From Stentor coeruleus (taxonomy: Eukaryota > Ciliophora > Heterotrichea > Heterotrichida > Stentoridae), in contig MPUH01000906.1 in the NCBI GenBank assembly GCA_001970955.1, forward strand, positions 1 to 30,038: a DNA stretch of 30,038 nt, read 5' to 3'. Below, piece after piece: positions 18,352 to 30,004 of this stretch. The first letter of the stretch is position 1. Each line of letters opens with the position of its first letter. The notes under the pieces were generated by a model that saw nothing but the letters and a program-made list of their open reading frames with translations, did not search any database and had not been told where the DNA came from. The position numbers were made by a program, and so were the translations under genes.

Positions 18352-21300
18352 ATGGTTCAAGATATTAATAAAATATTAATGAAGATAAACGACTTATATA
18401 GAGGATTATCTGTAATTTTTTCTCTTGAAAGTAGTTGCAGCAGTGGACCACGGACACAAAAAGCCCTTTATCTTATATGGGCTATTCAGGTGCTATCACA
18501 GAACTTAAAGTTTATATGGAAGCCTGACCTATCCATACCATACTCAGAATCTCAAGAAGTATTTTGGAAAGTCTTACTTTATCCATGTTTAGACACTTTA
18601 GCTGCTGCAATGAATGTGTTATTTCCATTCCTAATGATAGTCATAGGCATGATTTATTTTAACCTATTCATTTTCATATGGCAAATGATTGCATCTATTA
18701 AGAAGAAAACAATCCCGACATGGATATTATCAATCTTAAGAAACTCAATGAAAGCTTCTTGCGACATTTATTATATTCCTGTCAGTACAATTTTGATTCT
18801 TTTATTTAAATATTCATCAATCCAAGCTAATTCCATTCAAGAATATCATGATAAACCTGATTCACAAACGTTAAATTTAGGTATATTTGGAAAAGGTCTT
18901 TCACTTATAACACTTATTATCCATATAAGCCTAACTTTAATAAACGAAGGCTTCAATCTTCAAGTTAGACATGTTTTAACTGGATCAAATCTTTCAGCTC
19001 GATCTTCTTCAGAAATAGATTTATATGTAAAAATATTTTACTTGGTTAATTGCTATTTTACAACTAACATCCAACTTACTAATTATATGATTTTCCTTCC
19101 TTGCTCAGTGATAATATATGCTTATTTTACTATGAAATATCTTCTAAACCTTCCTTATTATTCGAATTTTGTAAATTTTTTAAAGATTTTGATTCACTTT
19201 GAAATTTCCTGTATAGGGTTGTTTTTTATATTAGCCCAGACAATTGAAAATGCTACAATTTCTTTAGTTTTAACAATTTGCATGCAGCCAGTTATAGTTT
19301 TAGTCTGTAAACTCGCACTTGAATATAGAGTTTCTAAACTGAAGCATCCTAAAGAGCAAATTTTTTCTAAAAAATTCGAATTAAGTATTAGAAAATGGCT
19401 TACAAGTCCTGATAATTCAGCTGAGCTTGTTAAATATATGAACTCAAATTATATGAAAAGCCAGAATAAAATCATGCTTGTATTTCTAGCAAATTATTGT
19501 AAAGACATTCTGAATAATGGACAACTTGCAGGGGTAAAAATTTCACAAATAAAGTTCGCCGGGATTGATTTGTTTAATAATTTCCAAGTTTATCGATGCC
19601 AAAAAAGCTTAGAAAGGCTAAACCTTTCTAGTTCCGAAGGGTTGAAATTATGTTTATTTCTTTTAAAATACGACTCTGTGACAATTCAAGAAAAAAAACT
19701 ATGTTATATTCTTTTAACCCTACTAGAAAAAATAGTTCAAAGGCGATATGAATTCAGTGAAATCAAACAAGAACTAAACAGATTTCATAGAAAAGCTTTA
19801 AAAGTTTATAGAGAATATGAATATTTAGCTCAGAGTTTCCCAGAATCACAGCTTATTAATAAGGTTTTTGCATCTTTTCTTATAGAAATCCTCAATAATA
19901 ATACATTAGCTGAAGTTTATACAAATAAAGTTCAAGCTCAGACTGCAAGAAGAAAAGGTAATGATAGAAAACTTGATGTTTTTTCAGACCCAAATGCTTG
20001 TTTAATGATAATCTCAGGGGATAAAAACCAAATAGGGAAATTTATATACGCTAGTTCTAGTTTGTGCAGATTTTTGGAAGTTAGTGTTGAAGATATTAAA
20101 CAGCATTATTTAAATGATTTTATGCCAAAACCGTACTCATTTAATCATGATGAGATGATGATAAAGTTTATTGAAAACTCTTATAATCAATTTACTTTAC
20201 GATGTTTACCTCTTTTTATGTGTACACAAGATGGTTTTTTACTTGAATGTATTATAAATATTGAATGTGTTGGATTTAACTCTTGTGTAAATTTTGTCAC
20301 AGTTGTTGAACCAGTTTTAAATGAAAAACAAGAAATCGCTTTAGTAAGCTCTTTAGGTGAAATCTACTCACATAGTAGAGGTTTCCCATTATCTCTTGGT
20401 CAAAAAAATTATAAACTTACAGGGTCTTTAATAAGTGATTTTATATCAAATGAATCGTTTATTGAACTTATAGCCAATAAAGCTAGTGTTGTTGAGTTTT
20501 TTTCTTTATCTTTCGGAAAACATGTAAATGTTGTTTTATTGTTTAAAGAAGTCACTGTTTTTAAAGAAAACTCAGGGATTTTTTTATTAACTGTTGTTGA
20601 AGATGAGAGTGAAAAAATTAGAATTGTTGAGGCAATTAGAAATAAACACAAGTCACAGCATTTGGAAGTTAGTAATATTGTTAGTACGTTTAAAGTTAAT
20701 GAAAGCTTTGTTTTAAGCCAGGTTTTTGCCTCAGAAGACAAGTATTTGGAGGTCTTGACTTTAAATCGGTCGATTTTTGATAAGGCCAGAAGCACTGGGA
20801 AATACACAAATTCCTTAAATGCTTACAAAACAAGCGTGAATCATTTTACAAGTGTTTTTTCAATGTACAAAGTATTTAAAATCATTGGGCTTATTGGGGT
20901 GTTTTCAGTAATCCTCCCAGGTATAGCTCTTTTAATTTTTGTTGCTATAAAAATCAGTCACTCTTCCGATTTATCATCTTTTAACAATATCGACCTCGTC
21001 TATTCAAAATTTTCAGAATTAGGACTTTTTATCAGAAACATCGACTTATCCCTCCAATTAAACGAAAGCGCTGCTTTTTCCTTAGAAAACATTAACAACG
21101 CTACTAAAGATATACAAAATATTCGAGAAAAAATAAAAAATGACTACAAATTTTCTAAAATCATCAACAATAATATCATCCCAATTTACATACAAGGGAA
21201 AGANTTATCAGAAACATCGACTTATCCCTCCAATTAAACGAAAGCGCTGCTTTTTCCTTAGAAAACATCAACAACGCTACTAAAGATATACAAAATATTC

Positions 21301-22613
21301 GAGAAAAAATAAAAAATGACTACAAATTTTCTAAAATCATTAACAATAATATCATCCCAATTTACATACAAGGGAAAGTGAAAAGTTTGGGTTTTACAAA
21401 TTTATTAGATTTAATAGACAACACTGGTAAAAATGTAATAAATATTTAGAGTGAAAAATTTGTTGTTAATATTGCCCAAGGAGAAAATTATGAAAATCAA
21501 GAGTTTTTTATTGTCATGAATAGTTTTTATGCTGCTCTTAATGAAATTTCTAATGCTGTTAATGATTTAAGTACTTATCAGATTAACAAAACTATGAATA
21601 TGGAGGTTTATATTAGTTATATTATGATATCTGGAGGATTTGTATTTGTATTATGTTTTTGTGTACTTATGGGTTGTATTATAGTTTTACATAAAAAACA
21701 AGAATATGTTTGGAATTTACTTTTGAATAAAGTTAAAGAGAATTTTCTTATGATTAGAAGCAATGTTAGAAGCCGGCTTTCTAGGGTGCATAATATTATG
21801 GAATTCGAAGAGAATGAAGAGAAATGGGGGGAGAGGAGAAGGCTTAAGATTAGTCAGTGGGGGAAGTATATGTTGATAGTTGCAACCCTTGGTTTGATAA
21901 TGTTATCTTTTTACCTAATATTTTACTTCAGTTTCTATAAAAGCATTCTTGAATTTCTCATCTTCAGATTACAGCTTTTCAATATCATGGCAAACCGAAG
22001 AAATAAACTAATACACACATCTTTTTTTACTCAAGAAATATACGCTGATAGTATAAACCTAGGCTTAAGCAATAAATTTTATAATATCACAAGATATCCA
22101 GATGCAGAATATTACGCCAAATTAATCAATAATGACCTTCAATTTTTAAGGAATTTTTTTTATACAGAAAAATTCTCTGAAATCACCCCATCAACCGTTT
22201 GGTATTTAATATTTGGGAGCTTTGAAAGTACAAATCCAATTTTGAAATGTGGTATCGCAGCATCTTTTAGTGCAACAAAATATGATGGGTTTAATATTGA
22301 AGCGAATAAAGAAAATAGTACTTTTGAAGATGTAAAAAAGTATTTAAAAGATGTTTATGATACATTTCAATCATATGAGATTTTGAATCCTATTATTAAT
22401 GATGATTTAAATAAACATATTGAAAAATTACTTTTTTGGTTAGTAGCTTTTGATTTACTTGGAAGCCTTGTGGTTATAGGAGCTAGTTTTGTGGTTTATT
22501 GGATGTATTTTGAAAAAGAACAAATGTCGGTAAGGCAAATTAAATCTTTGCTTAGGTTAATACCGGAGACTGGATTTTCGTTAGAAAGGTCGACTATAAT
22601 TGTAAGCTTTTAA
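18352..22613 (+). CDS. Large multi-pass membrane protein with PAS domain (TmcB-like ciliate family), copy 1
   Basis: After removing the 176-base assembly duplication at 21204 and one 15-nt intron (21435-21449), the gene encodes 1356 residues. Residues about 38-325 hold roughly seven or eight membrane segments. About 330-540 is a soluble helical region (for example CQKSLERLNLSSSEGLKLCL) of the sort annotated as TPR-like in TmcB/TmcC proteins. A PAS-type domain spans about 541-655 (LMIISGDKNQIGKFIYASSS, then LCRFLEVSVEDIKQHYLNDF). Next come a membrane segment at about 843-868, an outer or lumenal loop with N-glycosylation sites, and more membrane segments near 1022-1047, 1109-1131 and 1297-1322. 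The family is widespread in ciliates and poorly characterised. A sensory role is inferred from PAS plus the paired extracytoplasmic loops. No kinase or cyclase domain is visible. Confidence 0.88.
21029..21378. repeat. Assembly-join duplication around N at 21204 inside the first PAS gene
   Basis: The 174 bases at 21029-21202 reappear at 21205-21378 after one extra A and an N. The copies differ at two positions, ATT/ATC and ATC/ATT, both synonymous isoleucine codons. Collapsing one copy restores a single frame across the join. It is an unmerged overlap whose differences probably reflect allelic variation. Confidence 0.93.
21435..21449 (+). other. 15-nt intron in PAS gene copy 1
   Basis: GTAATAAATATTTAG, phase 0, with A at position 10. 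It ends in an in-frame TAG if retained. It occupies the same protein position as the intron in copy 2. Confidence 0.92.
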
Positions 22614-23373
22614 TAATTGTTGGTGTATTTTTAGGATTAAAAATTAGTTTATAGTTTTTTATGATATAACATAATAAGGGATAAAAGAAGATAGGATGAG
22701 CTAAGATTTTTTTTTATTTATTGGATTATAAGGGATTGCAGAGTAAGGAATTTTTTTAAATTATATGAAATAATGATAAGAATGATATTTTTTTAAGAAT
22801 TTGAAGATAATGAATTAATAATGTATATATAAGAATTTATATATATGTGCTGTGATAAAGTATATTGTTATATAGAGTTTTTTACTGTATATTGGGAAAA
22901 AATATTAAAAATTGTTTTAAATAGAGCGAATTTAATAATATAGGTCTTAGGAATATTTAAACATTATAAATATAGATTCATTTATTAATTAGTTTAATTG
23001 CTGTAAGTAAATCTTTATAGATCTTCTGCTCTGGTTTCAGAAAATGGATTAAATTTGTTTTCCCTTATATTGATTTTTTTTCAACATGCTATATAAATAG
23101 ATTCACATAAAATTTATGCTGTATAACCTAAAAAGCAATTAACTTAAATTTATTTCAGCATTTCTTCTAATACTTTCATATCAAAAACATTTTCAAATGA
23201 ATTCCTATTACAACTAAACTATCCCGATAACCAATATATCCTATAAATCTCCATTATTTTTTATCCCTTCCTCAAATACTTACTTTCATCCTCTAATCTT
23301 ACTTTCCTTACTATTTTTCTCTTCAGCCTTATATGATATTCATTTAATTTTAATCAGTATCTCTTATATAATA
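22614..23373. other. Spacer between the tandem PAS genes
   Basis: No gene recognised. From 22614 to about 22830 the + strand has G but little C (3' flank of copy 1). From about 23150 to 23373 it has C but little G (5' flank of copy 2). No obvious copy of the gene 1 promoter region was seen by eye. Confidence 0.55.
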
Positions 23374-26300
23374 ATGAAAAGAAGCCTCTTTTACAAAACA
23401 CTCAATATCATTTTCAACCATGACAAGAAACTGAGTATTTCTTCATCAACCCAAAAAACCTTAATAATACTATGCGGCTTGCAGTTTCTTATACAAAACA
23501 TGTGTTTTGTATGGAAATATGACTTATCTATAGCCGATTGGTCAAATCAAAGAGAAATATGGTTAGGTCTAAGTATTGCTAGTGTTGATTATATTTCTGC
23601 TGAATCAGGATATTATTACTATTTTGTATATACTGTATTAAGTACTCTTTGTATGTGTTCAGTAATGATTATATATTTCTTTGCTATGGTTTGGTTTAAG
23701 AAAAAAATCTCTGATATGATTATTAAATTATTTAGAGTGCTGCTTTATTTAGCTAGTGAAATGTATTTTATACCTATAACAAATACTTTATTACTAGTTG
23801 TAAAGTACTCTAAGGATAGTTATTTGACAATAGAGGAATATTCGAATAATCCTTTGGCTAGGGATATTAACTTTGGCTTTAAAGGCTTGGTTATATGTAG
23901 TTTGGCTCTAGGAGTGCATATTGGACTTGCTTTAGTTTTTGAAACTTTTCGTTTTGAAATCCGTCATTCTTTAACAGATAAAGACTTAGCTGCGAAATGT
24001 AGCCCTTCAGTTGATATTCTTAGTAAGATCATGTATTTTTTGATTTCCTGCCTCTATGTATTTATCCAAAAACAACACTATGTGCTTTTTATAATAATTT
24101 TTATTCTACTTAACTTTGGAATTGCAAGTAAATATCTTTACGAATTGCCATATTACTCTTTTTTTAAAAACTATTCAAAAATCTTCCTACACTCAACATT
24201 ATCAGCAATAGGATTCTTTTTTCTCTTAAGTGTTTTCCAAAGTAACGCAACAATCGTCCTAATTCTTGCATTTTTTATGCAGCCAGGACTTCTTATTGCC
24301 ACAAAAATCCTCTTAAATTATCGAATAAGCAAGCTTAAAGGTGTAGAATCAGAAGTTTTAACAAATTTATTCGAACTAAACGCCCGCCAGTATTTTCTTA
24401 TAAAAGACTCAGCTGAAAATATTAATAAATTTACAAATTTGAACTATAAAAAGACTTCAAATAAACTTGTTATTGCTTATCAATCATATTATTGTATTGA
24501 TATTTTAGAAAATGAGTCTGTAGCTCTTATTAAAGCAAATCAAATAAATTATTTAGGTTTCAATCTAACTGAAAATTTTCAAATATACAAATGCCAAAAA
24601 CTCTTAGAAAAAATATGCCTCACTACTTCAGAAGGGCTTAAACTATGTTTTTTTCTTTACAAATACGACAAAGCCCTAAAATACGACCAGCATTTCTGCC
24701 AAAATTTTATAAAACTCATCAACCAAGCTATAAGAAAAGATTTCTCTGAACTCGAAAAAACATTAAAATTATTCGATAAATACTATAAAAAAGTTGTAGA
24801 AGGTTATGAAAAACTATCAACAGAATTCCATTCAGTTTTAGTCAAAGAAGCAGCCGCAACTTTTATTGACACTTTTTGTTTAGATGAATCAACTGAATTT
24901 ACAAAGAAAAAACATTCTTATCATCAAGTTAACACAAAAAAACCAGATGCTGAAATTAACTTTGCTGCAATGTCATCTAATGATGCACTTATTATGGTTG
25001 TATCTGCTTGTGAAAATGATTTAGGGAAAATTGTGTATATGAGTGAAACCTTGTGTGAATTTTTTGGGACAAGTCAAGAAGAAATCCCAGAACTAAGTCT
25101 TTTTAATTTTATTCCCAAAGCATTTTCTTCTTTGCATAATTCAGCTTTACAAAAGTTTATCCAAAATTCTTTTTCAAAATTTTCTGTAAAACACAATATT
25201 CTTATGATGTGCAATAAAAATGGTTTTTTACTCCCATGCAAAGTTACAGCAGAGTCAGTAGGTTTCCGTTCAAAAATATACTTTGTGATAATATTTCAAT
25301 CTTTAGGGATAAACCCAAAAATCGCTATTATAGAAAGCAACAGTCAAATTGTAGCTCATAGCGAACTGTTCCCTAGCTCACTAGGATGCTCAGCTCGATA
25401 TATTGAAAAACGTTATCTTAGTGACATAATTGGTTATGAAGCTTATAACGAGCTTAATACAACTTTTAAAGTATCATTGCCAATGAGATTAGAAGATACA
25501 GTTGGTTATACAAGAGTTAATATTGTATTAGAACTATTAGAAGTATTCACCAGAAAACTATTAATGATCAAGCTAATAAGTGGTAAACGTAAAACCGTTA
25601 GAGAAATAAAAAACTACGACCTACTCAACATAGAAGACAACCTAGAAGATGTCTGTATAAGTACAGGATATTCTACAAAAAAAAAAAAATTTCCCGATAT
25701 CAAAATCAAAAGCGCAAGAGAAAACAGTCAAAGTCTAGCAAACACAGTTAGTATATATTTTTTTTCATCAAATAAAATCAACACAATCTATCGACTACAA
25801 AAAATATTCTCAATCATATTCCTTCTCTCAATACTAATGATACTTTTTTCAAACATTTTCCTATGGTTATTACTCAATATAAAAATCTCTGAATTCTTAT
25901 ATCTAACATCATTAAACCATTTAGGGAATTTATATAATAACCTTTCTTTACTTGGACTGTTTTCTCAGACTATTGACATTAATAATCACATGGGTATACC
26001 TGCGATTTTTAATTTTTCAGATTATTTAGAAATAATCTCTAATATAAGTGCTTTGAAACAAGATGTAAGACAAGATAGCTTGGGTTGGAAAGACTGTAAA
26101 ACAGCAGATTTTATACAATCGCCGATAATCCCATATTGGAGAATTCCATCAAATCCTGAAATGACTTATATTAATTTATTAGATTTTTTAGACAAAAGCC
26201 AAGAACATGTGATTTTTATATAGGCTGAATCTTTTTATAATATTACTATAAATAACTTACCAGATAATGATGATGACATTTTTTTCCTTATTTACACTAG

Positions 26301-27396
26301 TTTTAGGTTTACTGTTTTAGATTTTAAAAACAGCCTTGATGGGATGAAGGATTGCGAAATCAAAAGGACTTCGGATATGGAAAAACTTTTTACTGTGTTT
26401 TTAGCTGCGATAGGAGGGATGATGGGATTTTTGTATATAGTTTTAGGGTGTTTTATAATCATTATAAACAAGAAAATAAAAGAACTCTGGAATTTTGTGT
26501 TTGAGAAAGTGAGATTTTCAGAGAAGGTTACAAAACAAATGGCAAAGTTTAGATTGCAGGAAATACATAAGGTGAAAGAGTTTGATGAAGAAGATCAGAA
26601 TGAGGTTAAGAATCATGTTTTTAATGGGAATTGGAAGAGAAATGTTGGGATTTTGACTATAGTATTTATGTTTGCAGTTGGGTTTTATATGATGTTTTAT
26701 TATGGGTTTATTAGGGAAATTATTGATTTGATCGTGTTTAGGATTGTTTTTGCTGATATCCTTACAAGTAGAAGAGCTGGGGTGCTACATTCTGGATATT
26801 TTACACAAGCTATAGCTATGGAATATGGGAAAAATACGAATAGTGAGCATTTTCATAACTTTACTGTATTTCCTTCATCTGAGACTATGTTTAATCGTAT
26901 CAATTCAGATATGGCTAGTTTGCGTAAATTTTATTTTACTGATAATTTCAAACAGAAAACCCCTAATGCAGTTATCAATGTAATATTCAAATCTTTCAAC
27001 AGCCCAAAGTCATTTCTTCAGCACGGAGTATACAACTCTATATCAATTTTCAAAGAGAACTCCTTATATATAACAGAATGCAAAGATCAAATACCATATT
27101 CTGAAATAGCTTCTTTTCTTCAAGATAGTTATGACATAAGCAAAAGTTATGAAGAAATAAACCCAATAACCGACTCTGAGCTTGTTAAAAAAATCGAAGA
27201 AATTTTAAGTCAATTAATAGTATTCTGTATCACCTGGTCAGTTTTCCAAACTATTTTAGCTTTTGTAATTTTCCGAAAGTATTATATAAAAGAAAAGTAT
27301 CTCGTTGAAAGCATTTCTACTGTTATGAAGTTTATTCCAATGAATTCAAAAAGAAGAATGTCATGTAGTTCATCTAGTTGTGAACAAATCAAATAA
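23374..27396 (+). CDS. Large multi-pass membrane protein with PAS domain (TmcB-like ciliate family), copy 2
   Basis: Tandem paralogue of the gene at 18352-22613. Removing one 15-nt intron (26209-26223) gives 1335 residues with the same architecture. The N-terminal membrane region includes WKYDLSIADWS, matching WKPDLSIPYSE in copy 1. The helical middle has CQKLLEKICLTTSEGLKLCF, matching CQKSLERLNLSSSEGLKLCL. A PAS-type domain lies at about 527-640 (KIVYMSETLCEFFGTSQEEI), with a membrane segment at about 808-835. The last third has segments near 1000-1030, 1084-1106 and 1274-1295 around two extracytoplasmic loops; LTSRRAGVLHSGYFTQAIAM matches MANRRNKLIHTSFFTQEIYA in copy 1. The copies have diverged considerably, most in the loops. 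The ligand and output are unknown. Confidence 0.9.
26209..26223 (+). other. 15-nt intron in PAS gene copy 2
   Basis: GTGATTTTTATATAG, phase 0, with A at position 10. The third base is G instead of the A seen in the other seven introns. It ends in an in-frame TAG if retained. Splicing joins DKSQEH to AESFYNITI. Confidence 0.92.
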
Positions 27397-27455
27397 GAAG
27401 TTGTCTAATATAAAAAACCGAATAGTATATTTATTAGAAACCTAAATATAAACAT

Positions 27456-27983
27456 ATGAAATCTTATACCAAAGCTAGTCCAAAAGTACAGGACTACAAT
27501 CCATTAACTCATACATCCTTCTACAATCAGCCACCAATCTTCTCATCACCTCCTAGTCAATTCAGATTGTCTCCACCATCAAGCTCATTCCTAAACAAAA
27601 ATTCTGATTTATCATCTTTAGCAAAAGTCCCAAGTAAGAATATATTTGCCCAATCAGGTTATAATATTTCACGCTCAGTGTCAATAGAATCTTTTAATAG
27701 AGATCCGGTTTTTAGTAAAACAAGGCCTAGAAACCGAATAACTGACCCGATTTCAGGAGAAGTGAAAGTTTTTAATATTGAAAGACCTAAGGTAGAAAGT
27801 TTAGATTTAGGAGGGGTTAGAGATAAATTAATTAGTGATACTGAATATAGGCCTATTCCTGATATAGCTTTGAAGAAAAATGCTATAAAAGCACAGGACA
27901 CGGTTTCTGGATCACTGAGAAAAGAAGTTCCTGGGGTAGCTTATGTTGATCCTTTTATACTTAAGGGCTCAATTTATAGCTAG
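27456..27983 (+). CDS. Pro/Ser-rich protein of unknown function
   Basis: A 175-residue intact ORF that I do not recognise. The first about 70 residues are rich in Pro, Ser, Tyr and Phe (FSSPPSQFRLSPPSSSF) and look disordered. The C-terminal part has more mixed composition (TDPISGEVKVFNIERPKVES, then IPDIALKKNAIKAQ). No membrane segment or Cys cluster is seen. It starts 59 bases after the stop of the second PAS gene on the same strand, so the two may share a short spacer that serves as both terminator and promoter. The Ser-Pro sites could be phosphorylated; this is inference from composition. An 80-codon ORF opposite it is a shadow. Confidence 0.7.
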   Translation: MKSYTKASPKVQDYNPLTHTSFYNQPPIFSSPPSQFRLSPPSSSFLNKNSDLSSLAKVPSKNIFAQSGYNISRSVSIESFNRDPVFSKTRPRNRITDPISGEVKVFNIERPKVESLDLGGVRDKLISDTEYRPIPDIALKKNAIKAQDTVSGSLRKEVPGVAYVDPFILKGSIYS

Positions 27984-28595
27984 ATAATTAAAGTAGTTTT
28001 TTTTAAGAAGGTTTATTAGATGAATGGGAAAATTTTTGAAGGTTGGAAGATAATTTTTTGATTTAAAGTGAGATGGGGATTTTTATGAAAGAATTTATTG
28101 AGATTTAGGAAATTTTTGTGGAAGGGTTGTGGTTTTTTTATAGGTTTTGGTATATGGGATAAAAAATTAATGCTAGGATTGAGAAGTGTTTTTATAGTTT
28201 GGAGTTTTTAGATTATGATGATAAGGAATTATTGAAATATATATTATTCTAATCATTGTCATAAATTTATCATAAACTTTGTAACGCTAAGGATCTTAGA
28301 AAAGGAAAAATCCAGCGAAAAATTTTTGTTGTAAAAGAAGATATCGAGATAAAAATCTAAATCCAAAGATGTATACAAAAAGTGTGAACTTATTATACAA
28401 TATATACAACCAGAAACTTTATATAGAACTTGAAGATTAGTATAAAAGCATAAAATTCTATTCTAATTTAAATCAATAAAATCAGTCATTCACAAAAAAT
28501 AATAAAATACACTAAAAATATAAACCTGCCAACTTTGCATTAAAAACTCTAAAAACTAAAACATTTAAAAATCCTTAGTTCTTCACATAATAAAA
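27984..28595. other. Convergent intergenic region
   Basis: No gene recognised. To about 28200 the + strand is rich in G and nearly lacks C. From about 28370 to 28595 it is rich in C and nearly lacks G. The switch lies between the 3' ends of two convergent genes, with a small imperfect stem-loop close to it at 28285-28317. Confidence 0.6.
28285..28317. other. Imperfect stem-loop between convergent genes
   Basis: CGCTaaGGAT at 28285-28294 can pair with ATCCAGCG at 28310-28317, giving an eight-base-pair stem with a two-base bulge and a 15-base loop. Its position between two converging 3' ends would suit a transcript-end structure, but no tract or family signal supports that. Confidence 0.3.
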
Positions 28596-30004
28596 TTATT
28601 TACCACATCTCTGTGAACCCACAAACAAATTTAACGCATTTATCCTCTCACTCAATACCTTCTTCTCATTCCTCAAATAATTTTCTGAATCCGAAGCCAT
28701 AATCCCAAGGGGTAAATTATCATTAAGCCCTTTCAACTGTTGTATTTCACTATAAAAAAATTCCTGATACTCATTTCCACAGCAATTCAAAGTGCATAAA
28801 CTATCCACAAGTGAACTTTTATATCTTTTAAACATCCTCATATAAGTTGAAATCTGATTTTGCAACTGTTCCGAAGCAAGTCTAAGTATTTGTAAAGAAT
28901 TCGCATCTTGTTCATAGTTTATCAATCCCCTTGATTTTAAAAACAATTCTCTTATCCCATCAAGATAAACTCCATAATAATTCTCAATACACATCATAAC
29001 AGTTATGTTTTTGCCAATAATACTTATGTACTTATGATTAGCAAAAGGTTCGTAACGTTCACAATCTTCTGTACCTTCAACAATTGTGCATATATCATCA
29101 AGAATAAGTGAAAAAGTTTTTTTTGTAAATAAACCAACAGCTTTCCAATATAATGATTTATTGTCATTTGAAAGTTTTACTTGTCTTTTTTTATAAACAC
29201 CTTCTTCATAACCTCTTCTTGGGGTTAAGATTAATGGTTCTATATATTCTTGTGAGGCAAATGTACTTATATAGCAAAAAAAGCCTTTTTTTAAAACACT
29301 GCAGATGACTTCGAAATTTGATGCTTTTGTTAGATCAGGTTGTTTTTCAAGGCTGGATTTTAGTTCCCTTGCTTTTTCTAAGTCGGTTTTTAACCCTGTC
29401 CATTCAACAAAGGCTTTGTTTTTATCAGAGGTAGTGATTTCTATGCGATTTTGTAAAGAAAAAATTTGTTCTTTTTCTTTTTCCACAATGGAACTTAGGT
29501 TACTGATTTGGTTTGATGACTGGGTTTCTATTTCCATCATTTTAAGTTTTTTTCTCAACATGCCAATTTTGTTCATGAGCTTTTTAGGGTCGTTTTCCTC
29601 ATCTTTACATGCTTCGCTTATTTCCCACTTTCGATTATTGCATCCAATAATAACTTCTTCTAAATATTGGGGAATGTTTTGTATATTCCCTTCATCCCAA
29701 TTAGATTTTTCACAGTATTTTGAGTATTGTTTTATAATTTTTATTATTTCGTCAAAAAACTGCTTTTGGGTAATTTTAGGGTTAGGCTCTTGATTACTTT
29801 CACCAAGGATTGTGTTTTTTCTATGTATTGAACGTGTTGGGGGAACTTGTGCAGGCTCAGGTCCAGATATTAAGTATTTAATCCCGTTATGCCATTTTTC
29901 TCGAATTTGAGAGGATTTGAACTGGAATTTGTATGTTTTTATTGTTGTCTCGATTATAAGAAAACTACTATTTGGCTTATCTTGTGTCCATACAGAGATT
30001 ATAG
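28596..30004 (-). CDS. PH / coiled-coil / PH-like protein, 5' part outside the window
   Basis: The frame is open from the N at 30005 to TAA at 28596, with 468 visible residues and no credible start, so the N-terminus lies beyond the edge. The first about 47 visible residues are the end of a PH domain (SFLIIETTIKTYKFQF, then REKWHNGIKYLI, the closing helix with its Trp). After a linker with a Pro-rich part, residues about 142-225 form a coiled coil (MLRKKLKMMEIETQSS onward). Residues about 227-357 look like a second PH domain of the phospholipase C type (VKLSNDNKSLYWKAVG, then LILDDICTIVEGTED, then YLDGIRELFLKSRG). The C-terminal 110 residues are helical. Two PH domains suggest binding of phosphoinositides at a membrane; no catalytic motif is visible. 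Confidence 0.82.

Noticed and set aside
20409..20807. 132-codon ORF on the minus strand
   Set aside because: Antisense to the first PAS gene in a region where the sense frame is strongly protein-like and matches its paralogue.
21029..21378. Biological tandem repeat in the first PAS protein
   Set aside because: The two copies meet at an N, and keeping both breaks the frame while removing one restores it. The paralogue has only one copy of this segment.
29305..29793. 162-codon ORF on the + strand
   Set aside because: Antisense to the PH/coiled-coil gene, whose minus frame is open well beyond it and carries PH features.
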